A stretch of 64,000 bases of DNA from Hormoscilla sp. GM7CHS1pb (GCA_014323675.1 JACONN010000006.1:124001-188000), one strand, 5' to 3'; shown: positions 18,193 through 28,943, numbered from the stretch's first letter. Numbers and translations are program-made. Notes: a model not told the origin generated them from the sequence alone.

Positions 18193-19693
18193 TCACTCTT
18201 GCCTCCTGCGAACCTGAGCGCTTCCCCACCACCATAGCATCCGCGCTAAACCTGCAACCCAGAGGAAGGAAAGCGCTACCAAAAATAAGGGAAGCGCTAC
18301 TAGCAAAAAAACATATAATAAGACCTTCTGCCACCAACCGCCTTTAGAAAATTTAACTAGCGGTTTTACCCAATTTAGATAAGGAATGGCGTCAATAGTA
18401 AGCCCAAGTTCTTGCAGAATAATTTGTCCTTGATCTATGGCAGCAGATCCTTCTTGAAGCTTACCAGACCGCTGATAAGCTCTACCCAAATTTACCAGCA
18501 CCCTTCCCTCGCCGTCACGAGCGCCTATTTCCCTGGCAATCGCTAAACTCTGCTGAAGGTAATCTATTGCTTGGCTAAACTTCCCTAGAGAATGGTAGAC
18601 ATTGCCCAAATTACCTAGCGCCGCTAGCTCGCTAGCCCGATTGCCTATTTCTCTGGCAATCGCTAAACTCTGCTGAAAGTAATCTATTGCGCCGTCGAAC
18701 TGTCCTAGGGAATGGTAGGCATTTCCCAAATTTCCCAGCGCATTTCCCTCGCCCGCGAGATTGCCTATTTCCCTGGCAATCGCTAAACTCTGTTGATGGT
18801 AATCTATTGCGCGGGCGAACTGCCCTAGGGAACAGTAGGCATTTCCCAAACTTCCCAGCGCGTTTCCCTCGCCGTAGTGATCGCCTATTTTCCTCAATAT
18901 CGCTAAACTCTGTTGATGGTAATCTATTGCGCGGGCAAACTGTCCTAGGGAATTGTAGGTAACCCCCAAATTTCCTAGCGCCCCACCTTCGTCATTACGA
19001 GCGCCTATTTCCCTAGCAATTGCTAAACTCTGCTGATAGTAATCTATTGCTTGTCTAAACTGCCCTAGGGAAAGGTAGACATTTCCCAAATTTCCCAGCA
19101 CCATACCCTCGTCCGCGCGGTTGCCTATTTCCCTGGCAATCGCTAAATGCTGCTGATGGTAATCTATTGCGCGGGCGAACTGCCCTAGGGAACGGTAGGT
19201 AATCCCCAAAGTTCCTAGTGCTCTACCCTCGCCAGCGCGGTTGCCTATTTCCCTGGCAATCGCTAAACTCTGCTGATGATAATCTATTGCTTCTCCAAAC
19301 TGCCCGAGGGACTCGTAAGCATTTCCCAAAAAATACAGCGCCTTTCCCTCGCCGTCGCGAGCGCCTATTTCCTTGGCAATCGCTAAACTCTGCTGAAGGT
19401 AATCTATTGCTTGGCTAAACTTCCCTAGAGTAGGTAACTCCCAAATTTACCAGCGCTATTCCCTCGCTAGCGCGATCTCCTATTTCCCTGGCAATCGCTA
19501 AATACTGCTGATAGTAATCGATTGCTTGCCTAAACTGCCCCATAGAAAGGTATGCATTTCCCAAACCTCCCAGCGCCGTACCCTCGCTAGCGCGATCGCC
19601 TATTTCACTAGCAATCGCTAAACTCTGCTGAGAGTACTCTATTGCTTGCCTAAACTGCCCTAGGGAATGGTAGTACTTTCCTGTACTTTCCAT
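18193..19693 (-). CDS. Tetratricopeptide-repeat protein with C-terminal membrane anchor, frameshifted
   Basis: About eleven 40-residue TPR units of the form LG-AIDYHQQSLAIAREIGNR. The units are nearly identical at DNA level (120-bp period), so the array evolves by recombination. After the repeats, residues 320-378 of the main frame include a hydrophobic span (VLLYVFLLVALPLFLVALSF), a probable single membrane helix. The frame is broken near 19432 by a loss of a few bases between repeat units, and no convincing N-terminus is visible upstream. It probably acts as a protein-interaction scaffold. It lies divergent from the CHAT protease gene, a common pairing in cyanobacteria. Confidence 0.75.
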
Positions 19694-19827
19694 ACTTGGC
19701 TGTACAGTTACAACTTTTTCATATCTTCCTGAACTAATCCTACTTTTACCCTCTTGGCAGCGGCAAATAGATTAGTTACAACATTATTATCGGGTAGCAA
19801 ACCCGCGCCGTCAAGAACAGGTCTCTT

Positions 19828-20985
19828 ATGATGTACTTCACTGCTGGTCAACAGCAAAACACTTCCGACACCAGCATGGGCCCTAATTCAATAGGTATCC
19901 CCCAAGCTGAATCTTCTCCCGATCGCTCCACCAGTTCCAATGGGCGTCAGGTGGCAATTATCCAACCAGGATATGGTAGCATGGAAACAGGCTTTCCGCA
20001 AGTCAATGCTACCATCTGGGCCCAGGGCCGGGTCACCCAAGTAACAGGTAAATTGCCTCCAGCGCCCCAGCTTTTCCAAAACCTGAATTCGTTGGAAAAA
20101 ATCGAGGGTAAGACCCTGCGAAAACTCACATTCAACTCCGATATCGTCACCAATGTCTCAATGGCAGAGATTCGCAATCGAGTCAAAGATTGCCGCCAAT
20201 TATGTAACCAGTGGTTGCAATCTCAGCCCTTCCGTGCCATTGCCGATAAAATGCGATCGCGCTTAGATCCGGAAGCAGAAGTATGGTGCATTATCCAAAC
20301 AGAGAACCCAGAACTCAAGAAATTACCGTGGCACCTGTGGAACTTCTTCGACAGTTATCCATTGGCGGAAGTGGCCCTGAGTCCCCTAACCTATGAAAGC
20401 GTGGCAAAAACAGTCAAGAAAAAGCAGCCCCGCATGTTAGTATTGCTGGGAAGCGATCGAGGAATCAACCTGGAACCAGACCGCCAAGCGATCGAGAAAT
20501 TTCCCGCTGAAAAAGTTATCCTCGTACAACCCACCCGCCAACAACTAAGCGAACAGTTGTGGGATGAAAAAGGATTTGACATCATGTGTTATTGCGGCCA
20601 TAGTTGGAGTATCGGGGATGGCAGGCAAGGGGCGATCGGCCTCACCAGCAAAGACTGGCTAGAAATCGGTGAATTAAAGCGTGCCTTTTCAGCCGCGATC
20701 GCCCAGGGGTTAAGACTGGCAATCTTCAACTCCTGCGAAGGATTAGGCATAGCCCAAAGCTTGATAGAATTAAACCTGGCGCAAACAGTAGTGATGCGGT
20801 CCCCAGTGGGCGATCGGGTAGCGCAAGAATTCTTACCCAACCTGCTGAACAGCTTAAGTCAAGGAAAATCATTGTACCAAGGAGTAAGGTCAGCGCGGGA
20901 GAAATTAGAGTATCTGGAAAAGTCAAACCCCTGGGCCACATGGCTGCCAGCGATCGTGCAAAATCCCGCAACATTATCATGGTAA
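19828..20985 (+). CDS. CHAT-domain caspase-like protein
   Basis: 385 residues. Residues 1-130 are a low-complexity Ser/Gln-rich start followed by an unassigned domain. Residues 130-385 form a CHAT peptidase-like domain. The expected His-Cys dyad is visible: CYCGHS (His about 258) and IFNSCEGLG (Cys about 303). Such proteins act as cysteine proteases in signalling or abortive defence and often work with TPR partners; the TPR gene lies just upstream in the opposite direction. No TPR or CHASE2 segment is fused here. A later ATG at 19876 could also serve as start. Confidence 0.8.
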   Translation: MMYFTAGQQQNTSDTSMGPNSIGIPQAESSPDRSTSSNGRQVAIIQPGYGSMETGFPQVNATIWAQGRVTQVTGKLPPAPQLFQNLNSLEKIEGKTLRKLTFNSDIVTNVSMAEIRNRVKDCRQLCNQWLQSQPFRAIADKMRSRLDPEAEVWCIIQTENPELKKLPWHLWNFFDSYPLAEVALSPLTYESVAKTVKKKQPRMLVLLGSDRGINLEPDRQAIEKFPAEKVILVQPTRQQLSEQLWDEKGFDIMCYCGHSWSIGDGRQGAIGLTSKDWLEIGELKRAFSAAIAQGLRLAIFNSCEGLGIAQSLIELNLAQTVVMRSPVGDRVAQEFLPNLLNSLSQGKSLYQGVRSAREKLEYLEKSNPWATWLPAIVQNPATLSW

Positions 20986-21166
20986 CCTCTGGTCACCGGA
21001 CATCCCCAACTTTTGGGGGTGACCTGAAACAGCACAACTGGAAATGCCGCGATCGCTCCCACGATTTGTCGCGGTTAATTGGTGGGGAAATTGCCATCAA
21101 GGCTATTTCCGAGCCTATGATATGTCATAATGTAATATAGTTCGGACATTGTTTTTCTCCTATCGG

Positions 21167-21342
21167 AGGGTGTGGTCAAAACCCGTTGATCGTTTCTGGG
21201 CCCTCCCAGCTGTCGAATATCCCTGTAGGGGCGACTGGCATTCTTGCGCAAATTTTGACATAAATTTACAGATGTTCTATCCTCAGGCAACGCCAAGCAC
21301 CCCACGAGGGTCTCCCCGTACCAACTGTTTTTGACCACACCC
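21167..21342. repeat. MITE-like element with inverted ends
   Basis: GGGTGTGGTCAAAA at the left is mirrored by TTTTTGACCACACCC at the right, about 175 bp apart, with no coding frame between. Immediately to its right is an AAACCCGGTTTT palindrome (21357-21397). Confidence 0.5.
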
Positions 21343-21448
21343 CCTATCGGAACTGACCGGGTTTCTACTAAACAAGAAACCCGGTTTTTTGCACCGGGTC
21401 GATCGGCTACCGGTGCATAGACCCGCAGCCCCGATCGCCCCAGAGTCC

Positions 21449-21880
21449 CTACCCAGTAGCCAAAATTTCTCGAATTCGTTGCCGAAACAACCGCACCGCC
21501 GCCCTTTGTCCGATCTTTATACTTTGTTCGATGAAATTCGGAACTTCTGCGATCGGCAAAAAAGGAAAAGCTAAAGAACGATCGCGCCGTTCGTACTTTC
21601 CCTGGACCAAATGAGCGACTTCCATCTGAGAGTTGCGATAGCGCCAAAGTACCGTTCCGGAAAAATCTGGAACCTGCAAAGACGCATAGATGTTAAACTT
21701 ATTCAGAGAAGAACTTGTATAGTCGGACTCCATAGCTAAGTCAGGTGGCGGATCGTCAGGCAAATTAATTTTCTCTTTACCTCTAACACGACGATCTTCA
21801 AGAATGTAGAAACAAGTATCAGGTTCGATCGCACTGGTTAAATCTTCTCGATCGAGAGTTAGGGCCCCAAGGCTTCTGAT
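21449..21880 (-). pseudogene. Uma2-family endonuclease, N-terminally truncated
   Basis: Reads EDLTSAIEPDTCFYILEDRR, then LPDDPPPDLAMESDYTS and a C-terminal FPFLPIAEVPNFIEQS with GQRAAVRLFRQR, characteristic of Uma2 (DUF820) proteins in the restriction-endonuclease-like fold. The N-terminal third is absent. A DFSGTV peptide in VP-DFSGTV-LWRYR is encoded by an interspersed 20-bp repeat (see 21650). Confidence 0.7.
21650..21670. repeat. Short interspersed repeat TCCGATTTTTCCGGAACGGT, copy 1
   Basis: Minus-strand copy inside the Uma2 frame, read as DFSGTV. Other copies are at 24668, 28569 and 32253, with a diverged copy near 32315. Confidence 0.7.
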
Positions 21881-22119
21881 TTATATTTCTAGCTCATCAA
21901 CAATTACCTCGACAAAACTCTCTATCATTCCTTTAGGTTCTTCATGTTTTGGTAATGGCATTTTCAGTTCTAATATCTCCCCATCGTCAGCAATTCTCCA
22001 ATTTTTCTGAAGTGGGCGACCGTCGCCAACGTCCACGCTACGCCATCAAAGCCTTATAATGTAAAGATTGATTCCGCGTCAACTGGCTTAGCTACAGTCG
22101 GATATGTTATTGTCACCAT
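21881..22119 (-). pseudogene. Small gene upstream of Uma2, disrupted
   Basis: ATG at 22119 with GGAGGT 9 bases upstream begins MVTITYPTVAKPVDAESIF. A stop follows, then a REP-like GTAGCGTGGACGTTGGCGAC insertion, and the frame resumes as DDGEILELKMPLPKHEEP to a stop at 21881. Short genes of this kind often precede uma2 in cyanobacteria; function unknown. Confidence 0.45.
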
Positions 22120-22166
22120 ACTAATTTTACCTCCAAATTGTCAACTAGAGGCTCTGCCTCTATAAT

Positions 22167-22188
22167 CTCATTCCCCGCAGGGAATGAG
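22167..22188. repeat. Hairpin downstream of the AarF-like kinase gene
   Basis: CTCATTCC-CCGCAG-GGAATGAG is a perfect 8-bp stem. It lies 50 bp past the kinase stop, but no T-run follows on the minus strand, so a terminator role is uncertain. Confidence 0.35.
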
Positions 22189-22236
22189 AAACGGGCGAGC
22201 GGGCGAAACCTAGATTCTTAATTCATTTTTTACTTC

Positions 22237-24366
22237 CTAGTCGGTTGAAACTGACTTTATGGGTAACTCCACAGGTGAGATAGGTTTACGATAATTTTGC
22301 TCAAAGTCAGCAGGTTCTTCAGTTAACAGGACCTCACGAATAAAACGGGCCACCACTCTTTGAGCCAAACCACTAGCAATTTGCTGACCCATATCTTGAG
22401 TTTCCCGCTTCATCAACAGCTCGGGAATCAAAGGTAAAATCTTCATCGGGTCAAAGCCACGAGTTTCCTGAAGTATGCCCCAAATTCTCTGAATATGATC
22501 CATGCTTTTCTGCTCGGGCGTCTCAGTTATTGTCAGTGCAGGCGGTTGATGACCATTCATCCCCACCCTTTGGCGCAGTTGGTAAGTGACGTTAGCAAAA
22601 GCATTACGACCGAAAGTATCCACCCCTTTAATAATCTCATCAACCAGGCGATCGCGAATAAAAGCCCCCCGATCGGAGAACAAAAAGTCGATCGTCTGAT
22701 TCAGGACCAGATCCAGGTCATAATCTTGACTATCACGAGCATTACGCAACAAATTCTCCAAACGATTCCAGCGCAAACTGCCATCCTTGAACAATAGATC
22801 CCGCAAAGAAGCCCGTAACTCGGGAGCCGGATCGGTCAACAGCCGCTTAGCCACATAAGGATAAGCCTGACTCAGCACCTTAAAATTCGGATCGACATTA
22901 ATCGCAATCCCCTCTAGAGTTACCAGAGAGCGAATAATCAGAGCATAGTAAGCAGGCACCTGGAAAGGATACTCATACATCACAGCCGATAGCTGGTCAG
23001 TAATGCTCTTAAAATTCAGTTCCGCCACACTAGCGCCCAAAGCATTATTAAACACATTTGACAGGGCCGGAATAATCGGCGACAGGTCAGTGGACGGAGA
23101 TAAAAACCCCAGCTTCACATAATCCTTCGCCAAACCCTCAAAATCCCGATTCACCAGATGGACCACAGCTTCAATCAGTCCATAGCGCTGGTAATCCTTC
23201 ACCTGAGACATCATGCCAAAATCCAGGTAAACCAACTTCCCCTCCGGCGATGCCAACAGATTCCCCGGGTGCGGATCCGCGTGAAAAAACCCATGTTCTA
23301 GCAGTTGCCGCAAAGAACAATGCACCCCAACCTCAATCAAATAACGGGCATCCAGACCTTGGGCCGCGATCGCCTCCAGTTGAGTTAATTTAGTACCAGT
23401 CACCCACTCCATCGTCAGCACCCGACGGCGGGTATATTCCCAGTAGATCCGGGGCAAGTAAATATCTCGAAGATGGCCGTACAGTTCCGCGAACCGTTCC
23501 GCATTCCGTCCTTCCTGGGTGTAGTTCATTTCCTCATAGATGCGCGATCCAAACTCATCCATGATCCCCGCCAGGTCGCTACGCACCCGTTTAATCTTCT
23601 TTTTCGCCCAAACCGCCAAGCTGCGTAATATATATAGATCCAAAGAGATCCTTTCGCTTAAATCCGGTCGCTGCACCTTCACAGCCACAGTCTCGCCAGT
23701 TTTCAGCTTTCCTTTATAGACCTGCCCCAAAGACGCAGCTGCTACCGGATCCGGGCTTAGTTCCCCATACAGATTCTCCGGGCGATCGCCCAACTCTTCT
23801 TCTATAAACCGGTAAGCCACCTGATTTGGGAACGGCGGCAACTGGTCCTGCAATTTCGTCAATTCTTCCAGATAAACTGGCGGTATCAAATCCGGTCTCG
23901 TCGATAGGGCTTGTCCCACCTTAATATAAGCTGGGCCTAACCAGGTCAGCAACTCCCGCAACTGGACCGCCCGTTTCACTTCATTTTTTTCCCTCCGGCC
24001 CCCATACTGGTCCCACCACAAGCCAGTCGCAAACCTTATAAATGGCCAGACAATTGTCAAACATCTCCCCCACACCTTTAGGGGCCGGCTGCGGTACTGT
24101 GCCATCAACTGCACCGGATCGTAACGGATGATATCAGTTTCCGGTTCCGCCCCGTTCCTCTGCGCCGGTGCAATAGCTTCTCCGTGGTTTCTGGTCACTA
24201 AATCCTTTTCTAGGGTTATACTCTCTGCTGTTATCCTTGATATTGGTTTCGCTGAACCGGAGATCGTCGGGTCGTCTGTTCGGGATGGCTTTGTCACATT
24301 CATGGGATATTTATCTAGTCTGCCAGCTACAATTGTTAACAATTGTAACAATTTGCTAATGTTCAA
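22237..24366 (-). CDS. ABC1/AarF/UbiB-family atypical protein kinase
   Basis: 709 residues (or 688 from the ATG at 24303, where conserved sequence begins). Kinase-like core: AAASLGQVYKGKL (ABC1 Ala-rich motif), VAVKVQRPDL (Lys), the FHADPHPGNLL catalytic loop and YLDFGMMS (DFG). The C-terminal 200 residues are helical and unassigned. The family acts in isoprenoid quinone homeostasis at membranes (plastoquinone in cyanobacteria); the exact substrate is unknown. Intact. Confidence 0.88.
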   Translation of the reverse strand: MNISKLLQLLTIVAGRLDKYPMNVTKPSRTDDPTISGSAKPISRITAESITLEKDLVTRNHGEAIAPAQRNGAEPETDIIRYDPVQLMAQYRSRPLKVWGRCLTIVWPFIRFATGLWWDQYGGRREKNEVKRAVQLRELLTWLGPAYIKVGQALSTRPDLIPPVYLEELTKLQDQLPPFPNQVAYRFIEEELGDRPENLYGELSPDPVAAASLGQVYKGKLKTGETVAVKVQRPDLSERISLDLYILRSLAVWAKKKIKRVRSDLAGIMDEFGSRIYEEMNYTQEGRNAERFAELYGHLRDIYLPRIYWEYTRRRVLTMEWVTGTKLTQLEAIAAQGLDARYLIEVGVHCSLRQLLEHGFFHADPHPGNLLASPEGKLVYLDFGMMSQVKDYQRYGLIEAVVHLVNRDFEGLAKDYVKLGFLSPSTDLSPIIPALSNVFNNALGASVAELNFKSITDQLSAVMYEYPFQVPAYYALIIRSLVTLEGIAINVDPNFKVLSQAYPYVAKRLLTDPAPELRASLRDLLFKDGSLRWNRLENLLRNARDSQDYDLDLVLNQTIDFLFSDRGAFIRDRLVDEIIKGVDTFGRNAFANVTYQLRQRVGMNGHQPPALTITETPEQKSMDHIQRIWGILQETRGFDPMKILPLIPELLMKRETQDMGQQIASGLAQRVVARFIREVLLTEEPADFEQNYRKPISPVELPIKSVSTD

Positions 24367-24514
24367 TACAATGATCCGCTTAACTTTTTCTTCAACTTTG
24401 CGGAAATTAGCGGTACAGAAGCTAGACTGAAGTCAGAGATAATTGGCAAAAAATGTGGTACAATAGAAGCTGCGTACTAGATCCAATCGGACTACCGACC
24501 GCGAATTGTCCCAC

Positions 24515-24653
24515 TCGTGTCCTCTTCGCCCACCCTGTCGCTCGCCTGCCCGGCAGCGACATGGGTGGGTCGTTTCCTCTTCGCCCACCCTGTCGTTCGC
24601 CAGCAGGCAACGACATGGGTGGGCGAAGAGGAAACGAAAGTCTCTGGACACGA
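24515..24653. repeat. 139-bp MITE with TCGTGTCC ends
   Basis: Ends TCGTGTCC and GGACACGA enclose nested inverted CCCACCCTGTCG / CGACATGGGTGGG hairpins. A relative with ends TCGCGTCC/GGACGCGA and the same internal blocks occupies 30156-30295. Lies upstream of recN, within its probable leader. Confidence 0.75.
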
Positions 24654-24667
24654 CTGACCAGTCGCCG

Positions 24668-24688
24668 TCCGATTTTTCCGGAACGGTA
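24668..24688. repeat. Short interspersed repeat, copy 2
   Basis: TCCGATTTTTCCGGAACGGT in the recN leader, 20 bp before the ATG; same family as 21650, 28569 and 32253. Confidence 0.7.
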
Positions 24689-24707
24689 GGACAGTTGGAA
24701 AATTGAC

Positions 24708-26465
24708 ATGAGCGAATCCATGCTGGTCGGACTGCGGATAGAAAACTTTGCTCTGATAGATAGTCTAGATTTGCAATTTGGTGCCGGGATGACAGTACTC
24801 ACGGGAGAAACAGGCGCTGGCAAGTCAATCATATTAGAAGCAATAGATGCAGCCTTAGGAGGCAAAGTTAGCAGCAGATCCATCCGTGCGGGTGCCGATC
24901 GCTCAGTAGTGGAAGCAACCTTCGAACTGGATGCTAATGGGATCCAATGGCTGAAAGAGCAAGAAATTGAACCGCTAGATGGGTTGTTCTTAGTCTGTAG
25001 CCGAGAACTGGCCAATCCTCAAGAAAACCGGCGCTCGCGTTGGCGCTCGCGACTGAATGGCATAGTAGTAAACCGGCAGCAGATGGAGCAATTGCGCTTT
25101 CGTATAGTAGAAATCACAGCTCAAGGTCAAACGGTACAACTAGGGCAACCAGCACTCCAGCGGGAATGGCTGGATGTTTACGGCGGGGAGGCAGTGCTGT
25201 CAATGCGCGATGCGGTGGCTGCAGCCTTTGATGCTTGTGAAAAAGCAAGAGAGGCCCTAGAACAGCGGCGGACGTCGGAGCAGGTGCGGCTACAAAGAAT
25301 AGATCAGCTAGAATACCAACTACAGGAACTAACAGCCGCCAACCTAGACAGCCCTGACGAATTGGAGGTGCTAGAAAAAGAAAGCCAGCGACTAGCTCAC
25401 AGCGTAGAATTGCAGCAGCAGAGCTATCAGGTATATCAAGCAATATACCAAAGCGATCGGGACTCCGAGGCAGCAGCAGACTTGCTGGGTAAAGCCGAGA
25501 GAATAATGTCCGAGATGATCGGCTACGATCGTTCACTGCAAGGGATTCTAGAAATGGTTTCTCAGGCCCATATTCAAGTGACTGAAGCAGGCAGACAGCT
25601 GTTCTCCTATAGCACGGCCCTGGAAAGTGACCCCCAACGACTGGAAGAAATACAAGCGAGAATACAGCAACTCAAGCTGATAGCCCGCAAGTATGGACCC
25701 ACATTCGCAGAGGCGATCGCCCATTACCAGAGCATCTCTTCAGAACTAGAAGAACTAACTGGTGACAGCCAGACCCTGGAACTGCTAGAAAAAAGCTATG
25801 AAGAGGCGAAGCATTACCTGTATGACGCCTGCTCAAAGCTACATATAGAGCGGCGAGCAGCAGCAGATAAATTGGAAACCCATCTGGTAGAACAGCTCAA
25901 ACCCTTAGCAATGGAGAAAGTAAAGTTTAAGGTAACTTTAACACCAAGTACACCCAGCCCCACCGGATCCGATCGGGTCGTATTTGAGTTGAGCGCCAAC
26001 CCAGGAGAACCCTTACAACCCTTAGCAGCAACAGCCTCTGGAGGTGAAATGAGCCGCTTTCTCCTCGCCCTGAAAGCCTGTTTCTCCCAGGTAGACAGCG
26101 CTGGGACACTCCTGTTCGATGAAATAGATGCCGGAGTTTCTGGTCGAGTCGCAGGGGCGATCGCCTCCAAGCTGCATCAACTCTCCGGACGGCACCAAGT
26201 CCTCTGTGTCACCCACCAACCCATTGTGGCAGCGATGGCCGACCATCACTTCCACGTCAACAAACAAGTCATACCGCAGCCAATGTCGGAAGCAGAACGC
26301 ACCGTTGTCCGAGTTAAAGAACTCGACAACCAGCAGCGCTGCGCCGAACTAGCACAGCTGACAGGGGGACAATCAGCCACTCAAGCCTACGCCTTTGCCG
26401 AATCTCTCCTAGCTGAAGCCGCCAAATTGCGTCAATCTCTTGCGGTTTACCCGAGCAGCGTGTAA
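24708..26465 (+). CDS. recN: DNA repair protein RecN
   Basis: SMC-like ATPase of recombinational double-strand break repair, 585 residues. Walker A GETGAGKS near residue 35, a long coiled coil in the middle (about 160-380), the ABC signature SGGEMSR, Walker B LLFDEIDAGVSG and a late VTHQP switch His. ATG at 24708; a second in-frame ATG at 24720 starts at the conserved LVGLRIENFALID. Intact. Confidence 0.93.
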   Translation: MSESMLVGLRIENFALIDSLDLQFGAGMTVLTGETGAGKSIILEAIDAALGGKVSSRSIRAGADRSVVEATFELDANGIQWLKEQEIEPLDGLFLVCSRELANPQENRRSRWRSRLNGIVVNRQQMEQLRFRIVEITAQGQTVQLGQPALQREWLDVYGGEAVLSMRDAVAAAFDACEKAREALEQRRTSEQVRLQRIDQLEYQLQELTAANLDSPDELEVLEKESQRLAHSVELQQQSYQVYQAIYQSDRDSEAAADLLGKAERIMSEMIGYDRSLQGILEMVSQAHIQVTEAGRQLFSYSTALESDPQRLEEIQARIQQLKLIARKYGPTFAEAIAHYQSISSELEELTGDSQTLELLEKSYEEAKHYLYDACSKLHIERRAAADKLETHLVEQLKPLAMEKVKFKVTLTPSTPSPTGSDRVVFELSANPGEPLQPLAATASGGEMSRFLLALKACFSQVDSAGTLLFDEIDAGVSGRVAGAIASKLHQLSGRHQVLCVTHQPIVAAMADHHFHVNKQVIPQPMSEAERTVVRVKELDNQQRCAELAQLTGGQSATQAYAFAESLLAEAAKLRQSLAVYPSSV

Positions 26466-26775
26466 ATTTTGCCCGATCGGGGGCAAGCCAAATTATTAAA
26501 TCATCAGCCGAGAATGGCTGCGCTGGGGGCGCAGCACTATCGGCTCCTTCTGGTAAAATACAACACATATAAATATGCTTTTAATGCCAAAATCACGAAC
26601 GAGCCCAATTTATCTGGACCCATAAAATCGCACTAATACCCATGCTCAAATAACTCTTACAGAGTAAACTAAGGAAGAGTCTGTCGTCAGCCAGATCATT
26701 CACCCTTGACCACTAGTATATTTGTCTATAAATCCCTGAAAAAATTTATTGTCAATCAAAGCCTTGGTGACATCT

Positions 26776-26990
26776 ATGAAAGCTTCACCTCAGCATCAGC
26801 AGACTTTGGATGCTACTGCCACTGTAATAATTGATGAAGATGCCCCAAACAGGTAAACTACAACCATCTAGACCAGGGCGACCTTGGGCGGGGGCGCATC
26901 CCGGAGCACGGAGCGCGCACTGGCGCAGCGGAGGGGGCCCTCCGCGTGCCAGCCGTGCGCGCCAGCGAGTGCTCAGAGGAGAGCACTGGC
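26776..26990 (+). other. Disrupted N-terminal region of the adenylate cyclase with palindromic insert
   Basis: An ATG at 26776 opens a frame (MKASPQHQQTLDATATVI) that stops after 26 codons. A GC-rich palindromic block (GCGCACTGGCGCAG / GTGCCAGCCGTGCGC) then precedes the long cyclase frame. I infer that a REP-like insertion separated the original N-terminus from the rest. Confidence 0.4.
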
Positions 26991-28943
26991 ACAGTGATAG
27001 ATAGGGAAAGTCCGGAAGTGGTAGAAAAAGTGGCACCGCCCCCAAAAGCATCCTCTGGGGGTGCCTTAGTCACAGCCAAGAGCAGTTTCTCAGAATTTCT
27101 GGCCCCGCTGAAAAAGGACACCTTCAAACAAGTTGTCACCTACGTAGAAGATCAACTAAAAACGGTCAATCAAACCCTGTCGATGCTGGACAACCTGCTG
27201 GAAAATCAGGGGTTTGACGCCATTCTAGATGAGATGTTGCGTTCCATCACCATGAAAACGGGGGAACTGCTAAATACAGATCGCAGCAGCATTTTTCTGT
27301 TCGATGAAGAAAAAAATGAACTGTTTACAATTGTAGCCAAGGATGACAATGGGAATGCTCTAGAAATTAGAATTCCAACAGATAAAGTGATTGCCGGAGA
27401 AGTGGCCACATGGAAAAAAGTGGTCAATATCCCCTACGACTTTTATGACGATCCCCGTTCATTGGCGGCCAAAGAATTTGACAAAAAAAACAACTACCGC
27501 ACCTACACCATGCTAGCGATGCCCCTGTTGAATGAGGAGACAGGAGATTTGGTGGCGGTTGTGCAACTGATAAATAAATTAAAGCACGATAATGACCCCT
27601 ACGCAGAATTGGCAGAAAAAATCGATATAGAGGGGTTCACATCAGAAGACGAACAAGTATTTAGAGAATTTGCCCCATCCATTCGCCTCATACTGGAGTC
27701 CTCTAAGTCATTCTATGCGGCAACCCAGAAACAAAGGGCGGCAGCAGCCCTGATGAACGCGGTCAACTCCCTGTCCAAGAGCAGTTTAGACTTAGAAGAC
27801 ACCCTGAAAAAGGTGATGTATCAGGCCAAGGAACTGATGAACGCCGATCGCAGCACCCTGTGGCTGATAGATCGCGAAAAAGATGAGCTGTGGACGAAAA
27901 TCCCGATCGCAGGCAAGTTAACAGAAATCCGCATCCCCAGGACAGCGGGCTTCGCAGGCATGGTGGCGGAATCTCATCAGCCCCTGCTGATTCCCTTTGA
28001 CCTGTATGAAGATGGGCGTTCAGAAACTTCCAAACAAACGGATCAGAAGACAGGCTATCGCACTTGCAGTATGTTGTGCATGCCCGTGTTTAAAGCCGAT
28101 GACGAGTTGATCGGGGTGACGCAGTTAATCAACAAGAAGAAACGGGGAGAGTCCCCGCCCTATGACCCAAATGATTGGCCCAAAGCCCCGGAACAGTGGA
28201 AGGCGAGCTTTAATCGTTCTGACAAAGAATTCATGCAGGCGTTTAACATTCAAGCCGGTGTAGCCCTGCAAAATGCCAAGCATTTTGCGGAAGTGAAGCA
28301 GCAGGAGCAAATTCAGAAGGATATCCTGCGCAGCTTGACCAATGGGGTGATCTCCACGGATAAAAAGGGTATCGTTATGGCCGCCAACGAAGCGGCCAAG
28401 CAATTATTAGGGTATGGCTCCAAGGAGGTCATAGAGGGCAAGTTGATGCGGGATTTGCTGAAACTCAAGGAAGGTGATTTTGGCAAATGGTTCGACGTAG
28501 CACTCTCTCCCCTAGATGAAAAAGACCGGCAACAGTATTACCCAGATCAAACATTGTTGTCTAAAGACTCCGATTTTTCCGGAACGGTACAGCAGAGTAT
28601 AAATCTGTCGATTAACTCAATGTCCGATGCCAGCGACCTCACCAAAGTAAACGGGGCATTGGTGGTCATGGAAGATATCTCGGATGAGAAGCAGGTCAAA
28701 AATCTGATGTATCGTTACATGACGCCGGAAGTGGCAGAGGCATTGCTAGCAAGTGGCGATACGGGGTTGGGGGGCAAGCGCAAGCATGTCTCCGTGCTGT
28801 TTTCAGATATTCGCAGCTATACCACATTGACGGAAAAAATGCAAGCAGAAGAAGTGGTGGTGATGCTCAACAGCTATTTTGAAGAAATGGTGGACGCCGT
28901 CTTGCACTACGGGGGCACTCTTGATAAATATATAGGTGACGCC
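26946..28943 (+). CDS. GAF-GAF-PAS adenylate/guanylate cyclase, exon 1
   Basis: CyaB-like signalling cyclase. Two tandem GAF domains (about residues 60-230 and 245-430, each with DRS-S/T-L/IF and YRT-ML/C motifs) are followed by a PAS domain (about 450-560) and the start of a class III cyclase (VSVLFSDIRSYTTLTEKM with metal-binding Asp). The frame reaches LDKYIGDA, then enters a group II twintron at 28944. Exon 2 continues in frame at 31088. The GTG at 26946 has no Shine-Dalgarno and lies in an inserted palindrome, so the true start is uncertain. A DFSGTV repeat peptide interrupts the PAS region. Confidence 0.88.
28569..28589. repeat. Short interspersed repeat inside the cyclase gene
   Basis: TCCGATTTTTCCGGAACGGT within codons, read as SDFSGTV; same family as 21650, 24668 and 32253. 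Confidence 0.75.

Noticed and set aside
18193..19693. Regular 120-bp repeats as a CRISPR or satellite array
   Set aside because: They are in frame and encode TPR units with the 40-residue LAIAREIG pattern.
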